A stretch of DNA of 31,086 nt from the IMG/VR virus record IMGVR_UViG_3300031576_000589, positions 1 through 31,086 of that record; one strand, written 5' to 3'. Numbering within the stretch: the first letter of the stretch is position 1; every line of letters starts with the position of its first letter. The notes beneath the pieces are model-generated. The model ran no database searches. It saw nothing but the letters and a program-made list of their open reading frames with translations, and was not told the DNA's origin. Below are positions 13,456 to 19,766 of the stretch, piece by piece. The stretch is from a virus. Both the position numbers and the translations under genes were made by a program.

Positions 13456-13957
13456 TCATTTCTTGGTGTAACGCGCGTAATACCGCTTCAAGCGGTACAG
13501 CAATATTAGAGGTTTTATAAGTCTTATTCTGCGCAAACATTCTATTATAAGTACCTAACCAAATTTCTTTATTATTTAAATATGCTGTTTGTAATAAATG
13601 AAATGGAAATAAATAAGCTGTTTGTTTAGGCATAATTATGTAGCACAGATAGTGCGGGAATAAGTCTTTCTCAATCCAACCGGGGGTCTTCTTTTCAAAA
13701 CAGGAATACTCTTCAAACAATACGTCTGTATAACCTTTGGTGCGTTTCTTTTCTTCGATCGATATTTTATGCCCGCTGGTTAAATAAACTATTTTGTCGA
13801 TACCTAGCGCCTGCAAACCTAAGTCAACAACAGATTCAACTTTTGTAACGTTTCTAAATTTTTTGAAGTAAATTTGGTTTATTTGTTCTTCGTCTTTTAA
13901 CGAATAGGCCAATCTTTCATGGAAGTTGTTATAAGCCCCCTCCGGTCTTAGCCCCAT
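13442..13957 (-). CDS. 171-aa PD-(D/E)XK-like nuclease-fold protein (tentative)
   Basis: The ATG at 13957 lies immediately after a divergent promoter, with no SD. The sequence VESVVDLGLQALGIDKIVYL is followed by HKISIEEKKRTKGYTDVLFEEYS. The Asp-(x)n-Ile-Glu-Glu-Lys pattern and the strand order fit a PD-(D/E)XK core, as in phage resolvases or recombination nucleases. A Trp/Tyr-rich C-terminal half follows. It is the only leftward gene between 12340 and the late block. The match is by eye and may be wrong. Confidence 0.5.
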   Translation of the reverse strand: MGLRPEGAYNNFHERLAYSLKDEEQINQIYFKKFRNVTKVESVVDLGLQALGIDKIVYLTSGHKISIEEKKRTKGYTDVLFEEYSCFEKKTPGWIEKDLFPHYLCYIIMPKQTAYLFPFHLLQTAYLNNKEIWLGTYNRMFAQNKTYKTSNIAVPLEAVLRALHQEMITGF

Positions 13958-13966
13958 AAATGTTAT

Positions 13967-13994
13967 ATATTACTGATTATTATTAACTTGTCAA
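13967..13994 (-). promoter_or_regulatory. leftward promoter, near-leaderless
   Basis: On the minus strand: TTGACA (13994-13989), 16-bp spacer, TAATAT (13972-13967), then 9 nt to the ATG at 13957. There is no SD. It is back to back with a rightward promoter whose TTGACA begins at 14006. Confidence 0.6.
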
Positions 13995-14005
13995 CTGCAA
14001 GGGTA

Positions 14006-14034
14006 TTGACAAAACAGACACTTAAGAATATATT
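14006..14034 (+). promoter_or_regulatory. rightward promoter, near-leaderless
   Basis: TTGACA (14006-14011), 17-bp spacer, TATATT (14029-14034), then 8 nt to the ATG at 14043. No SD. An operator palindrome lies 35 bp downstream of the -10, inside the gene. Confidence 0.65.
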
Positions 14035-14042
14035 ATGTTTAT

Positions 14043-14219
14043 ATGGGAGAAAAAAGTACCTCTATGGATATAGAGGTCTATATTCGTTGCGTCTCTTGTA
14101 ATGCGTTTTTAGGGGCACGGCTTATAGTTACAGCCGAAGGTACCAGCGCTAAACATATTAGCATGTCTAAATTTTTGTGCGCTGCTTGTCTTGAGCTTTG
14201 TCGGTATAACATGTATTAA
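14043..14219 (+). CDS. 58-aa zinc-ribbon protein
   Basis: The frame is complete from the ATG at 14043 to the TAA at 14217. It has CVSC and CAAC separated by about 30 residues, a compact zinc ribbon, with a Cys also in LELC. Codons 9-13 (DIEVY) are encoded by an operator palindrome (14069-14082). It is expressed from a consensus-like promoter with no leader. Possible small regulator for the early-to-late switch because it stands at the start of the rightward block; inference. Confidence 0.6.
   Translation: MGEKSTSMDIEVYIRCVSCNAFLGARLIVTAEGTSAKHISMSKFLCAACLELCRYNMY
14069..14082. promoter_or_regulatory. operator-like palindrome inside the 5' coding region
   Basis: Last of the 17 copies (centre GG). 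About 25-40 bp downstream of the predicted transcription start of the zinc-ribbon gene, a suitable place for a roadblock repressor. None is found in the 17 kb beyond. Confidence 0.7.
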
Positions 14220-14224
14220 AAAAT

Positions 14225-14410
14225 ATGGAAAAGGAAATATGTTTTTGCGGCAGTTGTGGAGACAGGATCTGGGAAACAGGAAACCTGGAAGCGCTTCAAG
14301 AATTATTAACAGAGAATCTTGATTCGTTTAAGCTTGACATTCAATTCCTAAGCACTGACTTTTGCGCCTTGTGCATTAAAGACATGCTTGGTCTTGGATT
14401 TCGTCAGTAG
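14225..14410 (+). CDS. 61-aa Cys-rich small protein
   Basis: Starts 5 bp after the previous stop without its own SD, so translation is probably coupled. CFCGSCGDRIW at the N-terminus and CALC near the C-terminus give one or two zinc sites, similar in plan to the preceding protein. The two may be distant duplicates. Function unknown. Confidence 0.6.
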   Translation: MEKEICFCGSCGDRIWETGNLEALQELLTENLDSFKLDIQFLSTDFCALCIKDMLGLGFRQ

Positions 14411-14436
14411 CAGTCCGCTCTTGTAACTGTAGAACC

Positions 14437-14465
14437 TTGACATTTTAGCTCTTTCGATTTAGAAT
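14437..14465 (+). promoter_or_regulatory. sigma70-like promoter of the late block
   Basis: TTGACA (14437-14442), 17-bp spacer, TAGAAT (14460-14465). Start predicted near 14472, with GGGGAG SD and ATG at 14493. It would let host polymerase make the phage sigma factor. Confidence 0.75.
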
Positions 14466-14492
14466 CACTGTCAGTATTATTGGGGAGACTTT

Positions 14493-15677
14493 ATGGGGGA
14501 AGCAGTATCGACCGCGCTTAGAAATACTTTAATTTCTATTCTCGAAGACCTTGACACATTTTTATATGAACAGCCCGCAGACGAACCAAAGCAATTGCCG
14601 GCGCCGGCAACGGGAACTCGAACCACGCCAGTTGCTAAGCACCAACTAGAACCATATGCCCTTTCGCCAGGGCAAGAAAAAAAATTAAAGAAGCAACGTT
14701 TAGAACTTGAAAAAGAATGGAAAAAAATTAAGGCCGATATGGAACGCGAGATAGATAAGTTTAAACCAAAACTAGAAAAGCCTCTTAATACTAAAGAAGC
14801 CGAAGAAGCTGCGGCAGTGCTTAAAAAACATTTAACAGTTGACGACCAAGGAAACGTTAAAGTTATCGAAACGGCTTGGCAAAAAGATAAAGTAACAGGT
14901 CAGTGGGAACCTGTTATTGATCCGGATACTGGAGAAGAGGTAAAAAAACTAAAGAGCGTAAAAATAAGAAAATTAGAACATATGAAAGAGTTGTCGCCAG
15001 AGGCTAGAGACGCCGCCGCGAAACTTATGGATCTGGGGAAAGGCACTGTCTCGGCCGTTATAAATGTAATATGCGGGGCGAGTGGGAAGAGGGGGGATTG
15101 CAGCGCACCCGACAGAGACGACATGTCTCAAGAAGGGTTGGTACGCCTTATGACGGCAGCTGCGCAGCATAATCCCGCAAAAGGAAAGTTAGCGTCTTGG
15201 TTGTTCGGGCAATTAAAATTTCATTTATTAAATACCTATGAAGCTAAGAGGTCTTTAAAGAGGGTTGGCTTTGGCAAACTTTTAGAGCCTATGACAATGC
15301 CTACTAAAGAAATGGGTCTTAGAACAGTGGGCGGGAAGCGTGTAGGGGCCGAACCCTTGGGCGGGTACGAAAAAAGCGAATTTGAAAAAGAGTTGAAGCA
15401 AGAAATAGAGAAAGGATTAAGTGCGCTTTCTGCTAAGGAACAAGAAATAGTCAAAAAAGCATATGGAATTGATACTGACGAAATGTCTGTTACTGATATA
15501 GCAAAAGAAAAAGGGCTTACTAAAGGTACTATTTCATTTGAAATTTCAAAAGCTACGGACAAACTAAAACAAAAGAATCCAAAACTAAAAGACTTTTTAG
15601 ATTGGAAAGACTTACAAGACATATTACAAGAAATGAGAATTGTTGTTAAAGGTTTATTGGAATGGTCGAAGAAATAA
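14493..15677 (+). CDS. phage RNA polymerase sigma factor (sigma70 family), 394 aa
   Basis: A long charged N-terminal part (1-205) has no recognised domain. Region 2 follows (about 208-256): DDMSQEGLVRLMTAAAQH, then KGKLASWLFGQLKFHL, the usual region 2.1-2.4 pattern. Region 4 (303-362) has LSAKEQEIVKKAYGI, then the HTH SVTDIAKEKGLTKGTISFEI. No region 3 is evident. It is the first gene after a host-type promoter and precedes packaging genes, so it probably redirects host polymerase to late promoters. The N-terminal extension is long for the family. Confidence 0.8.
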   Translation: MGEAVSTALRNTLISILEDLDTFLYEQPADEPKQLPAPATGTRTTPVAKHQLEPYALSPGQEKKLKKQRLELEKEWKKIKADMEREIDKFKPKLEKPLNTKEAEEAAAVLKKHLTVDDQGNVKVIETAWQKDKVTGQWEPVIDPDTGEEVKKLKSVKIRKLEHMKELSPEARDAAAKLMDLGKGTVSAVINVICGASGKRGDCSAPDRDDMSQEGLVRLMTAAAQHNPAKGKLASWLFGQLKFHLLNTYEAKRSLKRVGFGKLLEPMTMPTKEMGLRTVGGKRVGAEPLGGYEKSEFEKELKQEIEKGLSALSAKEQEIVKKAYGIDTDEMSVTDIAKEKGLTKGTISFEISKATDKLKQKNPKLKDFLDWKDLQDILQEMRIVVKGLLEWSKK

Positions 15678-16345
15678 AAACCAAACAAGCCGAGCAGTTT
15701 AACAAGAAGCAGGAAAAGACAGCCGCAGAGCTTGAGAAGGTTAAGGCTGAAATAACCGAAGCACGAGATCACGGACTTAAGTTTGGCGGCAATGTCGGCC
15801 AATCTGCAACAGACAGACAAGCAATTGTTAAGCAATTAATTTTTACCGGTATGAGCGATTTAAACGAAATAGCCGCGTTATTTGACGTAAAGGTTCAAAT
15901 AATAAAAAACGACATTAAAAAAATAAAACATGAAATGGTTGAAACTCTTGTTGACGCTACCCCCGAAGAATACACAGCAGGAATTTTGGAAGAAATTGAT
16001 ATATTAAAGCAAGAGGCTTGGGCGCTTTTAAAGCGCGCTAAATCAGATACGATAAAACAAAAAGCAATAGAAAATATTAAAAATATAATAAGGGACAAAT
16101 ATAGTATTTTAAGTAATGCCGGATTGGTTGCAGTAGACAAAGCTTTACAAGTAAAGACAGGGGACACGGTTGATTTATCAAAACAATTTGACGGAAAGTT
16201 TGATAGTATTGTGAATGACCCGATAAAGCGTAAAAAAGTTTTAGATTCTTTTAATCAAATGGTTACAATGTTAAATAAAGAATCAGAAAATAAACCTGCG
16301 GAATTACCGCCGGTTAATACCGAAGGGGGACAGAATGGAATATAA
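15662..16345 (+). CDS. terminase small-subunit-like HTH protein, 227 aa
   Basis: The ATG overlaps the sigma gene by 16 bp. An N-terminal coiled coil is followed by an HTH (IVKQLIFTGMSDLNEIAALFDVK, then IIKNDIKKIK) and a long helical oligomerisation-like segment (about 90-150). This order (HTH, helical core, flexible C-terminus) is that of TerS proteins, and the large subunit is encoded 3.4 kb downstream in the same direction. A late transcription regulator is the main alternative. Confidence 0.5.
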   Translation: MVEEIKTKQAEQFNKKQEKTAAELEKVKAEITEARDHGLKFGGNVGQSATDRQAIVKQLIFTGMSDLNEIAALFDVKVQIIKNDIKKIKHEMVETLVDATPEEYTAGILEEIDILKQEAWALLKRAKSDTIKQKAIENIKNIIRDKYSILSNAGLVAVDKALQVKTGDTVDLSKQFDGKFDSIVNDPIKRKKVLDSFNQMVTMLNKESENKPAELPPVNTEGGQNGI

Positions 16346-18173
16346 AGAACAAGATTTCGGCAAAATTTTAGAAGAATCAAAACATTATAAAGGCAAGAAG
16401 AAAAAAACGGACGAGCAGACTACAACTGCCAATATAGCGACAATACCTATGCCTTTAGTTAAGACAGATAAAAAAAGAAAATCAGATATACCATATTTAT
16501 ATAAAACCTATTTTTTCCCCAGAGACCCGTATAAAGCGCAAGAGCTCCCGCCGTATGGGACTATGCGAAAAGTTTTTACAACGCTTGACGGAAGTAAAGA
16601 ATCAAAGAAAAAACAAGCGCCGTTACCTATGGGGTTTCCTGCGTGGATTAAGCACGGCTGGGTTCCTAAAGAATTAGTATTAAGTAAGAACTGGACTGAC
16701 GGGGAGAAAGCGTTTTTCTTAGAATGTACGCAAGTTGATTTATTACAAAGCGTTCAGAATTATTTAGGCGACGAAGAAAATATAAAAACATATTTACGAG
16801 AAGACAAGTTATTCTTTGAGCGTGAGAATATAAGTAAAATAGAAAAAATGCTTAAAGACTTAGGCTTTTTTACCCCTACAGAATTAAGGCACAAACAACC
16901 GCAAACAGCTACTGAAAGAGCTAAACGTACGCTAAAAAGTGCGAATCCGCTTAAGAAACTAAAAAGCGAATTTGGTGAGGAAGCAGAAGAGCCGATAGAC
17001 GAAAAAGACGGCGACTGGCGTTGGCAGAAAAGTCAAAGAGAATTAGAAAAAGAGACTGACATAAGACGGCAGGGAATTGAAAACGAAGCCACATACGACG
17101 CGATAGAAAAAGCAATACGGCGGGTTGCAAATAATAAAGTCGCTTTAGACGTTAGTGACTTATCAGCGGTAAAAAATTATGTTAAAGCAGACGAATTAAA
17201 TAAACTAGTTCGAGGTTATTACGGCTTAGGTCCTGGAGAGGCTATTGTCGGCGCTTGGTTTGGAACTAAAGAAGACCGAATGAAAGACTTAGACGTTAAT
17301 ATGTTTAACAAAGAAGTAGACGTTTTTGTTGACGGGCGCCTTAATCCGAAGTATAAAGAACCGAATGACGTTCGGGGTTTAATTAAACCCGATAAAGTTG
17401 TTAAGGGTTGGGATTTGGGTATGTTTAATATAAAGACAACTTTACAAATTCCGGTATATGAAGTAGTTGCAGCTGTTGCTACAGATCCGGAATATAAAGC
17501 ACATGAAGATATATTAGAACCGCTTATAAGCGAGAAATATGGAAATGGCGGCGATACTATTTCTGCGGACGTAGAAGGAGACGTAGATATATATTTTATG
17601 CCCGACGAAGCGCCAGCGCCTGTAAGTCCTGAACAGTACAAAGCGCGCGAAAAAGAGATAGCACAAAGAGAATTAGAAGACGAAAACAAACATTATTCAG
17701 AAGACCATTCAAAATGTTGCGATGGGAAGTTCGCTTCAAACGAAGAACGCATAGATTTTCTTAGAAACCTTTCAACTGCTATGGTTAAATATAGATCAGA
17801 GTCGCAAGCAGCGATTAAATACAGCATTCCGGATACAGCTCTTCGGTTAGAACAAAGCGAAATTTATGGCACAGGTAAGGTTTTAGTTCATACTAGATTC
17901 GGTAGTACTAATGCAATAAATGGCTGTATAGTAGAAGAACCTCTTGATTTTAGGGGTATGATAGCAACAAGCTATGGTAGTTCTATACATTTACACGAAG
18001 AACAAGTCGAGAGAGACACGACTGCTTTATCAATTTCTTTAGCAGCTCCGGCATTTTCTCAAACCGAAGTTGAAGAATTATTAGATATTGATTATCCAAG
18101 AGACATACACGGTGAAAATATCAGTGTAACAGTTTCTGGAAATTACAGTGTTTATTATAAACCAATGAAGTAA
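16335..18173 (+). CDS. unknown 612-aa late protein
   Basis: The ATG at 16335 has SD GGGGGA and overlaps the previous gene by 11 bp. The N-terminal 60 residues are basic and likely disordered. A Trp/Pro/Phe-rich segment follows (about 85-125), then a charged helical centre. The C-terminal 130 residues are beta-rich with repeated Gly/Ser strands. One Cys pair occurs in HSKCCDGKFAS. No catalytic motif or membrane span. Probably a virion or packaging-associated protein by position only; I cannot name the family. Confidence 0.65.
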   Translation: MEYKEQDFGKILEESKHYKGKKKKTDEQTTTANIATIPMPLVKTDKKRKSDIPYLYKTYFFPRDPYKAQELPPYGTMRKVFTTLDGSKESKKKQAPLPMGFPAWIKHGWVPKELVLSKNWTDGEKAFFLECTQVDLLQSVQNYLGDEENIKTYLREDKLFFERENISKIEKMLKDLGFFTPTELRHKQPQTATERAKRTLKSANPLKKLKSEFGEEAEEPIDEKDGDWRWQKSQRELEKETDIRRQGIENEATYDAIEKAIRRVANNKVALDVSDLSAVKNYVKADELNKLVRGYYGLGPGEAIVGAWFGTKEDRMKDLDVNMFNKEVDVFVDGRLNPKYKEPNDVRGLIKPDKVVKGWDLGMFNIKTTLQIPVYEVVAAVATDPEYKAHEDILEPLISEKYGNGGDTISADVEGDVDIYFMPDEAPAPVSPEQYKAREKEIAQRELEDENKHYSEDHSKCCDGKFASNEERIDFLRNLSTAMVKYRSESQAAIKYSIPDTALRLEQSEIYGTGKVLVHTRFGSTNAINGCIVEEPLDFRGMIATSYGSSIHLHEEQVERDTTALSISLAAPAFSQTEVEELLDIDYPRDIHGENISVTVSGNYSVYYKPMK

Positions 18174-18176
18174 TGT

Positions 18177-18322
18177 CAACTACCCTGCCGTAAAGGGCGG
18201 GGCTTGTAAGGAGTATGTTAGAGCGTATGCAGAAACAAACGGTTAAACGAGAGACTAGAGTGGCTATAATTTTTGGAGGATGCGACTCCTCCCCGTCCTT
18301 CAGGGCGGGGTCTCCGTCGCAT
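18177..18322 (-). mobile_element. 146-bp IS200/IS605-type non-autonomous element (MITE/PATE-like)
   Basis: The left side, on the minus strand, ends GGCAGGGTAGTTGACA, the familiar 3' end of tnpB-type elements, with hairpin CCCTGCC/GGCGGGG (18183-18189 with 18196-18202). The right side is a long imperfect hairpin: outer ATGCGAC/GTCGCAT (18280-18286 with 18316-18322), inner CCCCGTCC/GGGCGGGG (18291-18298 with 18303-18310). The GC content is far above that of the flanks. No transposase or TnpB is inside. The element stands directly before a gene that has no SD. Confidence 0.65.
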
Positions 18323-18329
18323 AATATAG

Positions 18330-19094
18330 ATGAGTGAGGAAGTAAAAGCCATTGACAATTTTTCTAAGCTTGTTCTAAAAAGGCAAGACGTTGTTAATGA
18401 GCTTACCAGTATAGACGAAGCTTTGAAGAAAGCAGACGAGCAGCTTGATAAGTTGACCGCATTAAAAAGCAAACTAACTGAGAAAAAACAACAAATGGCG
18501 GCCGATTTAAATAACATATATACGCAGATTCAAGAAGCGTGTACTACAATGGCGACCACGTTTACCGAAGGGGCGTCTTCTGATATTACTATACCTAAAG
18601 CCAATTTAGCGGCACAAACACCGCTTTCGGATATAAACGCTTTCGAGAAAATGGTAAATCATAAATCGGCCAAACAAATAGACCCAAACAAAGTTAGAGA
18701 GAGAACGGCCCCTGAAAGCGAGGACAAAATGAGCGCAGCTATTTTAAGTTTAGAAAATTTTAAACTTCGTGAAGCTGAATGGAAAAAAGCAGGGTGGGCT
18801 AGAATTAATTTTAATGAGATTGAAATTACGGGACAGGTTGTTTACCGCATGGCTATTTGGGACATTAAGGAAAACAATAAGATTAAAATATATCAAGGCG
18901 TGTTTATGGATATGGGTGGCGCTGCGGGGGAAAGAGAAATCGTGTTTGATGCCGGGTTAAATCAAGACGTTGAATTTGATCCAGCAGTGACTAAGCTTTA
19001 TGCAAAGGGCGCGGCTACCGAGCCGGACAAAGAGCCGTCAATGGCGCCTCCGGATCCAAATGCGCCGATCGACCCGAGTTTACTTAATTTATAA
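18330..19094 (+). CDS. 254-aa coiled-coil protein, probable virion component
   Basis: The ATG at 18330 has no SD; only the hairpin element precedes it, so the native leader may have been replaced. Residues about 10-75 form a coiled coil (VNELTSIDEALKKADEQL). A linker follows, then a globular beta-rich region (GWARINFNEIEITGQVVYRM, YQGVFMDMGG), and a Pro/Asp-rich C-terminus. Late-block position suggests a structural or assembly role. Family not recognised. Confidence 0.65.
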   Translation: MSEEVKAIDNFSKLVLKRQDVVNELTSIDEALKKADEQLDKLTALKSKLTEKKQQMAADLNNIYTQIQEACTTMATTFTEGASSDITIPKANLAAQTPLSDINAFEKMVNHKSAKQIDPNKVRERTAPESEDKMSAAILSLENFKLREAEWKKAGWARINFNEIEITGQVVYRMAIWDIKENNKIKIYQGVFMDMGGAAGEREIVFDAGLNQDVEFDPAVTKLYAKGAATEPDKEPSMAPPDPNAPIDPSLLNL

Positions 19095-19112
19095 TTATAG
19101 GGGGAATATTAT

Positions 19113-19475
19113 ATGGCATTAGGTGTAAAAATAGACAGCAATAATTTTATTATTGAAGACTTAGATACCAAAGTTAAATTGGTGCAAGAACCTCTTGCAG
19201 TTGCTACCGAAGTATTTTCAGTCAGCGAATTTACATATCAAGAAATAAAAGTAGCTGCGTCACAAACAGATTTTGCTATTAACTTTGGCGGCGTTAGCCC
19301 GAATGCGAAAAGAATATTTATGAAATCGAATAAAGAATTATCTGTTAAATTAAATTCTTCAGGTAACTCTTCGTTTAAACTTAACGGAACATTTTTTAGT
19401 TCGGGGGACATAGCGAGTATTTTTGTAACTACGGCTTTAGAAGAAGTGACGTTGAAAGTTATTGTAGCGGCTTAA
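19113..19475 (+). CDS. 120-aa beta-rich protein, possible virion decoration
   Basis: SD GGGGG at 19100-19104. The protein is Ser/Asn/Val/Phe-rich with alternating strands (FMKSNKELSVKLNSSGNSSF, IFVTTALEEVTLKVIVAA), as in small jelly-roll or decoration proteins. No Cys, no signal peptide. Assignment rests on composition and position. Confidence 0.6.
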   Translation: MALGVKIDSNNFIIEDLDTKVKLVQEPLAVATEVFSVSEFTYQEIKVAASQTDFAINFGGVSPNAKRIFMKSNKELSVKLNSSGNSSFKLNGTFFSSGDIASIFVTTALEEVTLKVIVAA

Positions 19476-19496
19476 CGGTTCTGGAGAGAAAATAAA

Positions 19497-19565
19497 ATGG
19501 GGAAAATAGGGTTGCGGGAAGAGGGTATAGGGGGAAGGTACACCGAAGGGGGAGCTTTTCGATAA
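19497..19565 (+). CDS. 22-aa leader peptide (putative)
   Basis: The ATG at 19497 has a GGAGAG SD 8 nt upstream; the TAA is at 19563-19565. The peptide is Gly/Arg-rich (MGKIGLREEGIGGRYTEGG). Its last third covers the 5' arm of the hairpin that masks the next RBS, and it stops just before the inner stem, as regulatory leader peptides do. Confidence 0.4.
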   Translation: MGKIGLREEGIGGRYTEGGAFR

Positions 19566-19605
19566 GTGGGGTGTCGATATTAATTATCGGTGCCCCAAGG
19601 TGTAC
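19538..19605 (+). promoter_or_regulatory. two-stem RNA structure masking the next RBS
   Basis: Outer stem GTACACC (19538-19544) with GGTGTAC (19599-19605). Inner stem GGGGTGTCGATA (19568-19579) with TATCGGTGCCCC (19585-19596), 12 pairs including three G-U, loop TTAAT. The SD AAGGTG (19597-19602) for the ATG at 19608 lies in the outer arm, so folding should block translation. Confidence 0.55.
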
Positions 19606-19607
19606 AT

Positions 19608-19763
19608 ATGCAGAAAACTTCAAAAAATAAACCGGATCAAACACATAAGCGAATTATCAAGTCTAGAGAATTTAGAAAACTAAAATGGTTAAAAAAACTG
19701 TTTGCGCGTAGGGTTCGTAAATGGTTTCGGTATATTCCTTTTTCGCACAAACGGCCGAAATAA
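19608..19763 (+). CDS. 51-aa highly basic protein
   Basis: The ATG at 19608 is preceded by AAGGTG that can be sequestered in a stem. The sequence is rich in Lys/Arg/Trp/Phe (REFRKLKWLKKLFARRVRKW), suggesting nucleic-acid or membrane binding. It ends 3 bp before the large terminase start. Possibly an accessory to packaging, or a peptide whose translation couples to terminase synthesis. Confidence 0.55.
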   Translation: MQKTSKNKPDQTHKRIIKSREFRKLKWLKKLFARRVRKWFRYIPFSHKRPK

Positions 19764-19766
19764 TTT

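Noticed and set aside
15236-15835. Minus-strand 199-aa frame opposite the sigma factor
   Set aside because: It mirrors the sigma and terminase-small-like coding region, is Ser/Leu/Phe/Cys-rich and has no SD.
18215-18337. 40-codon frame through the IS605-like element
   Set aside because: The translated part is the hairpin itself (Ser/Pro/Gly/Arg-rich) and the SD is only one base from the ATG.
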